Below, one piece after another: positions 15,952-23,887 of a stretch of DNA of 60,330 bases (position 1 is the stretch's first letter; the number at the start of each line of letters is the position of its first letter). The stretch spans positions 881,281 through 941,610 of the forward strand of contig NZ_JAEAMR010000007.1 in NCBI RefSeq assembly GCF_015999245.1, in the 5' to 3' direction. Position numbers and translations under genes: made by a program. The notes beneath the pieces are model-generated. The model made no database searches, was not told where the DNA came from, and worked only from the letters and a program-made list of their open reading frames with translations. This stretch comes from Streptomyces sp. AV19. Its GTDB lineage: Bacteria; Actinomycetota; Actinomycetes; Streptomycetales; Streptomycetaceae.

Positions 15952-16944
15952 TCACCGCGGGCTGTTCCCCGGGGAGGCTGGGGTGTTCCCCGCCGCCCGG
16001 CTGATCCGTGCCCCCAGCGCCCGTATGTGCGCGACCAGCTCCGGCGGCTCGTGCACCGTGAACTCGCAGTCCAGCACGGCCAGCCGGAGGGCCAGCCACT
16101 CCACCGGGTCCGAGACGTCCGCGTCCAGCCGGCAGGTTTCCTCGTCCACCGCCTCGGGCGTGCCCAGGGTGCCCGGCAGCCGGGCCGCGACGGAGGCCGC
16201 GGGGGCGTGCAGCGTCACCACCACCCGGTACGCGGGGCGGTCCCGCGTCAGGGAGCCCTTGACGAACGCCGCCGCGTTCTCGGCGGGGAGCTCGCGCGGC
16301 TCGAAGCGCGCCCCCGTGGGGAACGGCTCGCTCACCCGGTCCACCCGGAACGTCCGCCAGTCGTCGCGGTCGTTGTCGAACGCCACCAGGTACCACCGGC
16401 GTCCCGTGCTCACCAGGCTGTGCGGCTCCACGAGCCGCTTGCTCGGCGTCCCGTCCCCGGTCCGGTAGGAGAACCGCAGCCGCTCGTGGCCGATGACGGC
16501 CGAGGCCATCGCGGTCAGCGTCCGCGGATCGACGGTCGCCCCGTCGCCCGAGGTCAGCGGCACGGTCGCGGCCTGGAGGGCGGTGACGCGGTGGCGCAGC
16601 CGGGACGGCAGCACCTGTTCGAGCTTGGCGAGGGCGCGGACGGACGCCTCCTCGATGCCCTCCACGGCGTGGCCCGCGCCCGCCCGCAGACCGACCGCGA
16701 TGGCGACCGCCTCCTCGTCGTCGAGGACCAGCGGCGGCATCGCCGCCCCGGCGGCCAGCCGGTACCCACCGACGGCTCCCATCGTTGCCTGTACGGGATA
16801 GCCGAGGTCGCGGAGCCGTTCGATGTCCCGCCGGATCGTCCGGGGGCTCACGCCGAGCCGCTCCGCGAGCTCGCTGCCCGGCCACTCGCGGGGGGTCTGG
16901 AGGAGGGAGAGCAGATTCAGCAGCCGTACCGGTGTGTCGGTCAT
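15952..16944 (-). CDS. YafY-type regulator (HTH_11 + WYL domain)
   Basis: 330 aa. Residues about 5-60 form a DeoR-like winged HTH (RLLNLLSLLQTPREWPGSELAERLGVSPRTIRRDIERL). The WYL domain spans about 140-220 (RLRFSYRTGDGTPSKRLVEPHSLVSTGRRWYLVAFD), followed by the WCX extension. WYL domains sense small ligands or nucleic acids. It diverges from an MFS transporter 97 bp away, which it probably controls. In Streptomyces the same pairing recurs with drug exporters. Confidence 0.9.
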   Translation of the reverse strand: MTDTPVRLLNLLSLLQTPREWPGSELAERLGVSPRTIRRDIERLRDLGYPVQATMGAVGGYRLAAGAAMPPLVLDDEEAVAIAVGLRAGAGHAVEGIEEASVRALAKLEQVLPSRLRHRVTALQAATVPLTSGDGATVDPRTLTAMASAVIGHERLRFSYRTGDGTPSKRLVEPHSLVSTGRRWYLVAFDNDRDDWRTFRVDRVSEPFPTGARFEPRELPAENAAAFVKGSLTRDRPAYRVVVTLHAPAASVAARLPGTLGTPEAVDEETCRLDADVSDPVEWLALRLAVLDCEFTVHEPPELVAHIRALGARISRAAGNTPASPGNSPR

Positions 16945-17040
16945 GCCACTCAGCCTGCCAGGGAACTAGGACGCGGTCTGACCTAATGGCTGGATAACGT
17001 GGGGACACGCCTGGAAATCGAAAGTGGAAGGCCCAACCCC

Positions 17041-18540
17041 GTGAGCTCCGTGAGCACCGATCCGCCCCTCGACCGCCGCCGCTGGATCGCGCTGGCTGTC
17101 GTGCTGACCGCGTCCTTCATGGACCTCGTCGACGTGACGATCGTCAACATCGCCATGCCCAGCATCAGTAAGGACCTGGGCGCCTCGTTCAGCGTCCTCC
17201 AGTGGATCACCGAGGGGTACGCGCTGGCCTTCGCCGCCGGGCTGATCACCGGTGGCCGTCTGGGCGACATATTCGGACGCCGGCGGATCTTCCTGCTCGG
17301 CATGTCCGGCTTCACCGTGGCCTCGATGCTCTGCGGCGTCGCGGCCGACCCGCATGTGCTGGTCGCCTCCCGGATCCTGCAGGGCGGCACGGCCGCGCTG
17401 ATGGTGCCGCAGGTGCTGGCGATCGTGCACTCCACCTTCCCCGCCCACGAGCGCGGCAAGGTCTTCGGCATGTTCGGCGCGATCGTCGGCCTGGGCGCGG
17501 TCTCCGGCCCGATCCTCGGCGCACTGCTCACCGAGTGGAACCTGTTCGGCCTCGAATGGCGGCCGATCTTCCTGGTCAACCTGCCCGTCGGCATCGCCGG
17601 GCTGATCCTCGGCCGCCGCTTCATCTCCGAGTCCCGCAGCGCCGACGCGCTCAAGCTGGACCTGGCCGGCGTCGCGATGGCCACGCTCGGCATCGTGATG
17701 TTCCTCTACCCGCTCACCCAGGGCCGCGAGCTGGGCTGGCCGCTGTGGGGCTGGCTGTCGATGGCCGGCAGCGCGGTGGTGCTCGCCCTGTTCGTCCGCT
17801 ACGAGCGGTACAAGAAGGTGAAGGACGGCTCGCCGCTGGTCGAGCTCTCGCTGTTCTCCGTGAAGAGCTTCGCGGGCGGCATCGGCGTGCAGCTCGCCTT
17901 CGGCATCGTCTGCGGCATCTTCTTCCTGTGCTGGACGCTGTACATGCAGCTCGGCCTGGGCTGGAGCCCGCTGCGCGCGGGCCTGACCGGCATCCCGTTC
18001 TCGATCGCGGTGTCCGTGGCCGCCGGCATGTCGGTGCAGAAGCTCGTCCCGCGCTTCGGCCGGAAGGTCCTGCAGGCCGGTGCCCTCGTCATGGCGGCGG
18101 GCGTACTGAGCTACATCTGGGAGGTCGGGCACTACGGCGCGGACATCCAGCCCTGGCAGATGGCGCTGCCGCTGGTCGTGATGGGCGCGGGCATGGGCCT
18201 GATCGTGGCGCCGCTCACCGAGGCGGTCATCGCCGAGGTGCCCCGCGAGCACTCGGGCTCCGCGTCCGGCCTGATCAACACCACCCAGCAGCTGGGCAAC
18301 GCGGTCGGTCTCGGCCTGGTGTCCGTGGTCTTCTTCGGCGTGCTCGACGAGGGCGCGGTGGCGAAGGGGCAGGCGGCGACGGCCTTCGCGGACGCGTACC
18401 GGCACGCGATGTGGTGGGTGGCCGGGCTGCTCGCCGTCGTCCTCGCCCTGATGTTCGCCCTGCCGCGGCGGCCGAAGGAGGCCCCCGCCGGGGCCGGTGC
18501 GCCGGCCGCCGTGGAGTCGGGGGAGCCGATAGCGGCCTGA
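17041..18540 (+). CDS. DHA2-family 14-TM MFS transporter
   Basis: 499 aa from GTG 17041, chosen because GGAAGG at 17026-17031 precedes it; GTG 16999 is an upstream alternative adding 14 residues with no clear ribosome-binding site. Hallmarks: LDRRRWIALAVVLTASFMDL, VDVTIVNIAMPSI, GGRLGDIFGRRRIFLLG and about 14 membrane helices, then a Pro/Ala-rich tail. It should be a proton-coupled exporter of hydrophobic compounds, under the divergent WYL regulator. Confidence 0.9.
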   Translation: MSSVSTDPPLDRRRWIALAVVLTASFMDLVDVTIVNIAMPSISKDLGASFSVLQWITEGYALAFAAGLITGGRLGDIFGRRRIFLLGMSGFTVASMLCGVAADPHVLVASRILQGGTAALMVPQVLAIVHSTFPAHERGKVFGMFGAIVGLGAVSGPILGALLTEWNLFGLEWRPIFLVNLPVGIAGLILGRRFISESRSADALKLDLAGVAMATLGIVMFLYPLTQGRELGWPLWGWLSMAGSAVVLALFVRYERYKKVKDGSPLVELSLFSVKSFAGGIGVQLAFGIVCGIFFLCWTLYMQLGLGWSPLRAGLTGIPFSIAVSVAAGMSVQKLVPRFGRKVLQAGALVMAAGVLSYIWEVGHYGADIQPWQMALPLVVMGAGMGLIVAPLTEAVIAEVPREHSGSASGLINTTQQLGNAVGLGLVSVVFFGVLDEGAVAKGQAATAFADAYRHAMWWVAGLLAVVLALMFALPRRPKEAPAGAGAPAAVESGEPIAA

Positions 18541-18556
18541 GCGGTGAGTGCCGTAC

Positions 18557-18595
18557 GGCGCGGCCCCGTCCGGAACGTCCGGGCGGGGCCGCGCC
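18557..18595 (+). terminator. Terminator after the MFS gene
   Basis: 12-bp perfect stem GGCGCGGCCCCG / CGGGGCCGCGCC with a 15-nt loop containing a secondary TCCGG/CCGGA pairing. Confidence 0.85.
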
Positions 18596-18701
18596 GTTGT
18601 GCCGGCCGTGATGCCGGAGGCGCTCTTCCGGACGGGACTTGGCCGCCGGCCCACGGCGATGAGGCTGGGCATGTGGGAGGGGGAGGGTACCCCCGGCCCC
18701 T

Positions 18702-18868
18702 CCCTTTCACCGTTTCCTCCGGGGAAGACCCCGGGCCCCTCCGCCCTTCGGGCGGCTTGAGGACAACCGCGCGGAGCGCGGTTTCGGGGGTCCAGGGGGC
18801 GGAGCCCCCGGGTGCCGCCCGAAGGGCGGAGGGGCCCGGGGTCTTCCCCGGAGGAAACGGTGAAAGGG
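18702..18868. repeat. Intergenic palindromic element with perfect 55-bp arms
   Basis: Arm 18702-18756 is exactly complementary to 18814-18868; the 57-nt centre holds smaller palindromes (CCGCGCGGAGCGCGG and GGGGGCGGAGCCCCC). Pairing continues imperfectly outward through GGCCCC. The arm contains CTTTCACCGTTTC and CCCCGGGCCCCTCCG, shared with elements at 30.1, 42.2 and 60.0 kb. Confidence 0.95.
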
Positions 18869-18883
18869 CGGGGCCGGGGCCCC

Positions 18884-19990
18884 TCACACCCCGTACAGCT
18901 CCCGGTACGACGGGAAGACACCCCCCGGCCCGTCCACCCCCTCCGCCGCCAGGATCCCCTTCACCACCGCCCGCATCAGTACATCCGCCCCGGCCGCCAG
19001 GATCTCGTTCACCGCGCCGAGCGCGTAGTCCACCCCGGCCGGCAGGCCGTCCTCCGCCGGCAGCGGGGACGCGCCCGTGGCCAGGACGAAGACCGTGTCC
19101 CCGTCGGTCAGCAGATGCACCGGGCGCACCGCCCGGGCCAGCCCGTCGTGGGCCGTGCCGGCGAGCTTCTGCGCCTGGGCGCGGGTGAGCGCCGCGTCCG
19201 TGGCGACCACGGCGATCGTCGTGTTGAGCGGCGGCCGCGCCGACGAGGCCGGCCTCCGCCCGGTCTCCGCGCGCGCCTCCGCCAGCGCGGAGACCGCCGC
19301 GCGATGCCGTTCCACCGGCGGCACGGCCGCCCGGCGGTCCGCCCCGTACAGCACGCCCGTCTCCGGATCGACCACCGAGCCCGCCGCGTTGACCACCGCG
19401 AGCGCCGCGACCGTCACCCCCGAGGGCAGCACGACGCTCGCCGTGCCGACCCCGCCCTTGAGCCCGCCGGCCACCGCGCCCGTGCCCGCGCCGACGTTGC
19501 CCTGCGCGACGGGAGCGCCCGCCTCCGTCCGGGCCGCCGCCTCGGCCGCCCGGCGTCCGAGCGCCGCGTCCGGGCGGGCCCGCCAGTCGCCGCCGCGTCC
19601 GAGGTCGAACAGGGCGGCGGCCGGGACGACGGGCACCACATGCTGCGGGTCGGGCCCTACCCGCACCCCGCGGCCGGCCTCCTCCAGCCAGGCCATCACC
19701 CCGGACGCGGAGTCCAGCCCGAACGCGCTGCCGCCGGTGAGCACCACGGCCTCGACGCGCTGGACGAGATTGCGCGGATCGAGTGCGTCGGTCTCCTTCG
19801 TCCCCGGCCCGCCGCCGCGGACGTCCACCGCGGCCACGGCCCCGCCGGGCTCGGTGAGGATCACCGTCGTACCGCTCAGCGCCCCCTCGCCGCTCAACTC
19901 GGCGTGCCCGACCCGCAGTCCGCCGACGTCGGTGAGCGCGTCCCGGGGGCCGGTGCGTACGGAGCTCTGTGTGCTGCCGGCATCAGTCAT
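18884..19990 (-). CDS. P1-family (DmpA-like) self-processing aminopeptidase
   Basis: 368 aa. The fold is that of the DmpA/OAT N-terminal-nucleophile family: LTDVGGLRVGHAEL at the N-terminus, VEAVVLTGGSAFGLDSASGVM, GNVGAGTGAVAGGLKGGVGTAS, and the autocleavage region PPLNTTIAVVATDA. N256/T257 is the expected cleavage point, making Thr257 the nucleophile of the small subunit. No signal peptide is visible, so it is cytosolic, probably releasing N-terminal or beta/D-amino residues from peptides. It follows the ltrA gene on the same strand with a 12-nt gap. Confidence 0.88.
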   Translation of the reverse strand: MTDAGSTQSSVRTGPRDALTDVGGLRVGHAELSGEGALSGTTVILTEPGGAVAAVDVRGGGPGTKETDALDPRNLVQRVEAVVLTGGSAFGLDSASGVMAWLEEAGRGVRVGPDPQHVVPVVPAAALFDLGRGGDWRARPDAALGRRAAEAAARTEAGAPVAQGNVGAGTGAVAGGLKGGVGTASVVLPSGVTVAALAVVNAAGSVVDPETGVLYGADRRAAVPPVERHRAAVSALAEARAETGRRPASSARPPLNTTIAVVATDAALTRAQAQKLAGTAHDGLARAVRPVHLLTDGDTVFVLATGASPLPAEDGLPAGVDYALGAVNEILAAGADVLMRAVVKGILAAEGVDGPGGVFPSYRELYGV

Positions 19991-20002
19991 GCGCCATGCG
20001 TA

Positions 20003-21223
20003 TCACGCACCGCCGCCCGCCCGGGAGGCCGCCCGGCGGTCCCCGGTCCGCGCCGTCAGGGTGACCCCCACCGCGACCGTGACGGCGGCGACGCACCCGG
20101 CCGCCAGGACGGCCCAGCGCCCGCCGAACGTACAGGCCAGGACCAGCACCGCCGAGACCGGCAGCACCAACTGCTGCACCAGGCCCCGCTTCTGGTGCCG
20201 GGAGTGGATCAGCCACACCGTGAACATGAACAGCGCCGCGGACACGGTGACGGTGGCCGACGCCTCGAACGTCGAGATGTGTGCCTTGCCGGTGGCCTCC
20301 TCGATCGCCACCTCGATGCCCGCGCCGATGGCGGCGGCCGAGCCGAAGACCAGGTAGTGCCCGTAACCCCAGAGGAACGCCTGCTGGTTGGAGATCAGGT
20401 GCAGATGGATGGGGACGGCGAAGTAGATCCAGTAGGCGGCGAAGATGATCAGGAGTCCGCCGGCCGCGATGGGCAGCAGCGCGCCCAGCCCCTGGTGCTC
20501 GTCCACCGCCGACTGGACCGCGACCGTGGCCGCCGAGACCGTCTCGCCGAGCACGATGATGGTGAACAGCCCGTACCGCTCGGCGATGTGATGCGGATGC
20601 CAGCCGGTCGGATGTCCGCGCTCGGCCCAGACCGGGACGGCCGTCTCGCAGACCGCCATCCCCAGGAACAGCCACGGCTTGGCGTGGGCCGGCAGGAACA
20701 GCAGCCCCAGCCAGCCGACCTGGCACAGGGCGACCCCGATCGCGTACCGCAGGGCCGTCCGCCGCTCCGCGCCCCGCGCCGAGAGCGCCGCGCGCAGCCA
20801 CTGGGTGACCATCGCCAGCCGCATCACCAGGTAGCCGAACCAGACCACCCGGAAGTCGCCGCTGTCGAACGCGCGGGGAATGCCCGCCGCCAGCACCAGC
20901 ACCCCGGCGATCTGGACCAGCGTCACCACGCGGAACAGCACGTCGTCGGTGTCGTAGGCGGAGGAGAACCAGGTGAAGTTCATCCAGGCCCACCAGACCG
21001 CGAAGAAGATCATCGCGTAGCCCGGGATGCCGTGCCCCGGATGCCCTTCCGCGAGCGCGTGCACCAGCTGGCGGCCCGCCTGGGCCACCGCGACCACGAA
21101 GCACAGGTCGAAGAAGAGCTCCAGCGGGGTGGCGGTGCGGTGCGCCTCCTCGCGGCCGCGCGCGGTCATCCGGCGCAGCACGCCGTGGTGACCCGGGAGC
21201 GGCCGGTGCGGCGTATCGCTCAT
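20003..21223 (-). CDS. Low-temperature-requirement A (LtrA) family membrane protein
   Basis: 406 aa from the ATG at 21221-21223. Typical LtrA motifs are present: ATPLELFFDLCFVVAVAQ at the first helix, FFAVWWAWMNFTWFSSAYDTDD, and ERYGLFTIIVLGETV, with about 11 hydrophobic helices. The family is widespread and its biochemical role is undefined despite the Listeria-derived name. It runs 12 nt ahead of the P1 peptidase gene and diverges from a 54-aa gene 60 bp away. Confidence 0.9.
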   Translation of the reverse strand: MSDTPHRPLPGHHGVLRRMTARGREEAHRTATPLELFFDLCFVVAVAQAGRQLVHALAEGHPGHGIPGYAMIFFAVWWAWMNFTWFSSAYDTDDVLFRVVTLVQIAGVLVLAAGIPRAFDSGDFRVVWFGYLVMRLAMVTQWLRAALSARGAERRTALRYAIGVALCQVGWLGLLFLPAHAKPWLFLGMAVCETAVPVWAERGHPTGWHPHHIAERYGLFTIIVLGETVSAATVAVQSAVDEHQGLGALLPIAAGGLLIIFAAYWIYFAVPIHLHLISNQQAFLWGYGHYLVFGSAAAIGAGIEVAIEEATGKAHISTFEASATVTVSAALFMFTVWLIHSRHQKRGLVQQLVLPVSAVLVLACTFGGRWAVLAAGCVAAVTVAVGVTLTARTGDRRAASRAGGGA

Positions 21224-21283
21224 GCGGCGATTGTCGCCGCCCGTGCGATCCGTCGCGACCGGGGCGGCCCGTACCCTGGAGCC

Positions 21284-21448
21284 ATGAGCACAGCCCCCGA
21301 ACCCAGGCCCGCCCTCGTCTTCGACGATCCGCTGGACCGTCCCTCCCAGGACGACACGGACCGGGGCTGGGGCGAGCGGCCGACGGGCACCGATGCCGCC
21401 GCCGACCTGGCCCGCTTCCTGGACGAGAAGCCGCCGCACCACCTCTGA
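21284..21448 (+). CDS. Conserved 54-aa actinobacterial protein of unknown function
   Basis: 54 residues, acidic and hydrophilic: RPALVFDDPLDRPSQDDTDRGWGE in the N-terminal half and ADLARFLDEKPPHHL at the C-terminus. I recall such RGWGE...RFLxEKPPHH proteins across actinobacteria but know of no function. GGAG lies too close (2 nt) to the ATG to act, while TACCCT at 21272-21277 ends 6 nt before it, suggesting a leaderless mRNA. It diverges from ltrA. Confidence 0.75.
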   Translation: MSTAPEPRPALVFDDPLDRPSQDDTDRGWGERPTGTDAAADLARFLDEKPPHHL

Positions 21449-21487
21449 GCCGAAGGATCCGAATGATCCGAGGGGCGGCGCACCCGG

Positions 21488-21967
21488 CTAGCGCGGTGCG
21501 GGCACCGAGTCCGTCCCCGGGCCGCGGCGCTGCTCGATCAGCGTGTCCCGGATCTGCGCCAGCAGTTCGATCTCGGTCGGCTCGGCCGGGCCGTTCTCCG
21601 CGGGGCGGCGGGCCGCCTGGCGGTCCTGCCAGCGCTTCATGGGGAGCAGCATCAGGAAGTAGACGACCGCCGCGGTGATCAGGAAGGTGAGCGAGGCGCT
21701 CACCACCGAACCCCACTGGATGTAGACGCCCTGGGTCGCCTCCCCGGCCGCGTTCTTCTCGCACGGCCCCTTGAGGCAGGCTGCGTAACGGTCCAGGTCC
21801 GTGGTGCCGAAGGCGCCCACGATCGGGTTGATCACGCCCTTGACCACAGAGTTCACGATGTTGGTGAACGCCGCGCCGATGACAACGGCGACCGCCAGGT
21901 CGACCACGTTGCCCCGCATCAGGAACGCCTTGAAGCCCCCGAGGATCCCCGTCCTCTTCTCGCTCAC
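21488..21967 (-). CDS. mscL: Large-conductance mechanosensitive channel MscL
   Basis: 159 aa from GTG 21965-21967 with GAGAGG 7-8 nt upstream. The N-terminus GFKAFLMRGNVVDLAVAVVIGAAFTNIV is the MscL signature (amphipathic helix and TM1). A periplasmic loop with CLKGPC (two cysteines), TM2 (SLTFLITAAVVYFLMLLPM) and a charged C-terminal helix follow. It forms a homopentameric pore that opens under hypo-osmotic membrane tension. A paired-cysteine loop is seen in other streptomycete MscLs. A TTGGAC box upstream may be its -35. Confidence 0.95.
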   Translation of the reverse strand: MSEKRTGILGGFKAFLMRGNVVDLAVAVVIGAAFTNIVNSVVKGVINPIVGAFGTTDLDRYAACLKGPCEKNAAGEATQGVYIQWGSVVSASLTFLITAAVVYFLMLLPMKRWQDRQAARRPAENGPAEPTEIELLAQIRDTLIEQRRGPGTDSVPAPR

Positions 21968-22069
21968 CGAACAGCCTCTCTCCGCACTCGTCTGCACCGG
22001 ATGTCCCGGAATAGTGGACTGCACACCATACGAGAACGTCCGCCCGGTGTGTCCAATCCGCGAACACGA

Positions 22070-22303
22070 TCAGCGGAGACCCCAGCAGGCCAGCAGCGCC
22101 GAGCACGGGATCACCACCCCGGCCACGAGCGCTACCCATCCCGCCGCCGCACCACGCCGGCGCCCGATGCGCACCGGCGCGAAGTGCGGGACCGCGCACG
22201 CCGGGGGTGGTGCCCAGGAGGGAAGCGAGCCCGGCGAGGACGGCCCGGACGTGTGCGAGGACGCGGGAGAGGAGCAGGGGGAGGGAGAAGGAAAAGGGGA
22301 CAC
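22070..22303 (-). CDS. Small Pro/Ser-rich protein with C-terminal membrane helix
   Basis: 77 aa from GTG 22301-22303 (GTG 22310-22312 is an alternative). A Pro/Ser-rich disordered start leads to VPHFAPVRIGRRRG and one hydrophobic helix (AAGWVALVAGVVIPCSALLACW) ending in GLR. Third-position GC is high across the second half of this frame only, and positively charged residues before the helix suggest an N-in tail-anchored protein. No family is recognised, and the start is uncertain. Confidence 0.45.
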   Translation of the reverse strand: MSPFPSPSPCSSPASSHTSGPSSPGSLPSWAPPPACAVPHFAPVRIGRRRGAAAGWVALVAGVVIPCSALLACWGLR

Positions 22304-22507
22304 GGAAACCACCGCCCGTCGTGGGGAGTTCCAAGGACTCCCGGAAGTCCCGTGGAGTTCCGTGGAGCCGGAAGGACGCTCCCCACGATCCCGGCTTTTC
22401 CCGGATCCCGCTGGGGCCTGTGGACAGACCGCGGCTTGTGGAAAACCCGGTCACCCCGCAGGGTGAGACCCCAGCCGGAGCGAGGGGCGAGGGGCGACGG
22501 TCGAGGG

Positions 22508-23383
22508 TCAGGGCAGCCGGATGCCCAGCTCCCAGCCGTCGAGCGCGTGCGTGCACGGGCAGTCGCGGTCCCCGTCCGCCGGAAGGGCGCCCACCACGTC
22601 GAAGAGCACCCCGCGCAGCCGCTCCACGTTCTGGGCGAAGACCCGCAGCACGTCGTGGTGCGTGACGCCGTCCCCTGTCCCGGCACCGGCGTCCAGGTCC
22701 GTGACCAGTGCCATCGACGTGTAGCAGAGGCCCAGTTCACGGGCGAGCGCCGCCTCCGGGTGCCCGGTCATGCCGACCACCGACCAGCCCTGCGCCGCGT
22801 GCCAGCGCGATTCCGCGCGGGTCGAGAAGCGCGGCCCCTCGACCACCACCATCGTCCCGCCGTCCACCGGCTCCCAGTCGCGCCCGCGCGCCGCGGCCAG
22901 CGCGGCGGCCCGCCCGACGGGGCAGTAGGGGTCGGCGAAGGGGAGGTGGACGACCTCCGGCACCGTGCCGTCCGGCAGCGGTTCGCCGTCGTAGTAGGTC
23001 TGCGCCCGCGCCTTCGTCCGGTCCACCAGCTGGTCGGGCACCAGGAGCGTCCCCGGTCCGTACTCCTCCCGCAGCCCGCCCGCCGCGCACGGGCCCAGCA
23101 CCTGGCGCACGCCCACCGAGCGCAGGGCCCACAGGTTGGCCCGGTAGTTGATGCGGTGCGGCGGCAGGTGGTGGCCGCGGCCGTGGCGGGGGAGGAAGGC
23201 GACCCGGCGGCCCGCCACCTCGCCGAGGAACAGGGAATCGCTCGGCGGGCCGTAGGGCGTCTCCACGGTGAGCTCGGTCACGTCGTCGAGGAAGGAGTAG
23301 AAACCGGATCCCCCGATGACGCCTATCTCCGCCCGGGGACCCGTCCGTTGGCCGAGAGCATCGGCCGTGCTCGTGTTGACCAT
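22508..23383 (-). CDS. mtnP: S-methyl-5'-thioadenosine phosphorylase
   Basis: 291 aa. Phosphate and base-binding motifs of the PNP/MTAP family are present: IGVIGGSGFYSF near residue 20, FLPRHGRGHHLPPHRINYRANLWALRS, EGPRFSTRAESR and GMTGHPEAALARELGLCYTSMALVTD. It cleaves methylthioadenosine, a by-product of polyamine and other S-adenosylmethionine reactions, with phosphate to adenine and methylthioribose-1-phosphate. Its stop is 204 nt from the small gene at 22303, and ruc lies upstream in the same orientation beyond a terminator. Confidence 0.92.
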   Translation of the reverse strand: MVNTSTADALGQRTGPRAEIGVIGGSGFYSFLDDVTELTVETPYGPPSDSLFLGEVAGRRVAFLPRHGRGHHLPPHRINYRANLWALRSVGVRQVLGPCAAGGLREEYGPGTLLVPDQLVDRTKARAQTYYDGEPLPDGTVPEVVHLPFADPYCPVGRAAALAAARGRDWEPVDGGTMVVVEGPRFSTRAESRWHAAQGWSVVGMTGHPEAALARELGLCYTSMALVTDLDAGAGTGDGVTHHDVLRVFAQNVERLRGVLFDVVGALPADGDRDCPCTHALDGWELGIRLP

Positions 23384-23431
23384 GCCGTCACCCTAGCCCG
23401 CGCCCCCGAGAGCCGATCAAGCCCGCGGACG

Positions 23432-23473
23432 CGACGGAGCCCGCCGCCTCGCGAAGAGGCGACGGGCTCCGTC
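23432..23473 (-). terminator. Terminator after ruc
   Basis: GACGGAGCCCG pairs with CGGGCTCCGTC (11 bp) around an inner GCCTC/GAGGC stem with GCGAA loop, 24 nt after the ruc stop codon. Confidence 0.85.
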
Positions 23474-23497
23474 GAAGGATGCGCGGGAGTGAGTGCG

Positions 23498-23821
23498 TCA
23501 GGCGGCCGACGAGCTGCTGCTCGTGCTTGTCGAGGAGCTCGTCGAGGAGCTCGACGAGGCCGTGCTCGAAGCAGGGGCCGAGGAAGACGACGACGAAGAA
23601 GACGACGTGGACGACGACTTCGCCGGGCTGCTGCTCGACGACGCGCCACGGCTGTCGTTGCGGTAGAAGCCGGAGCCCTTGAAGACGATGCCGACCGCGG
23701 AGAACACCTTCTTCAGGCGTCCGTCGCAGCTCGGGCACACGGTCAAGGCGTCATCGGTGAACTTCTGCACCGCCTCGAGGCCCTCGCCGCACTCGGTGCA
23801 CTGGTACTGGTAAGTCGGCAC
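23498..23821 (-). CDS. ruc: FmdB-type zinc ribbon protein, homologue of the redox chaperone Ruc
   Basis: 107 aa from GTG 23819-23821 with AGGAGGAG ideally spaced. Residues 1-50 are the FmdB zinc ribbon with C8xxC11 and C29xxC32 (MPTYQYQCTECGEGLEAV; CPSCDGRLKKVF); residues 60-107 are almost entirely Ser with Thr and Ala. This matches M. tuberculosis Rv0991c (Ruc): four zinc cysteines whose oxidation activates a holdase, plus a disordered tail. In mycobacteria it also neighbours 5-FCL, galU, moeA and rimJ. The CIRCE operator overlapping its leader indicates HrcA control with the GroEL genes. Confidence 0.88.
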   Translation of the reverse strand: MPTYQYQCTECGEGLEAVQKFTDDALTVCPSCDGRLKKVFSAVGIVFKGSGFYRNDSRGASSSSSPAKSSSTSSSSSSSSSAPASSTASSSSSTSSSTSTSSSSSAA

Positions 23822-23830
23822 TTGCTCCTC

Positions 23831-23857
23831 CTGGCACTCTCACTCGATGAGTGCTAA
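23831..23857 (-). promoter_or_regulatory. CIRCE element (HrcA operator) of ruc
   Basis: On the coding strand TTAGCACTC-N9-GAGTGCCAG. The left half and the 9-nt spacing match the canonical CIRCE (TTAGCACTC-N9-GAGTGCTAA) exactly; the right half differs at two positions. It directly abuts the ribosome-binding site, so bound HrcA would block transcription. Confidence 0.88.
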
Positions 23858-23887
23858 CGACGCTCCATAGTGCAGTATTCCCGCGCG

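Larger units (their letters stand above)
18541..18883. other. 343-bp convergent intergenic region: terminator plus large palindrome
   Basis: It holds no gene: only the terminator at 18557-18595 and the repeat element at 18702-18868. Confidence 0.85.
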
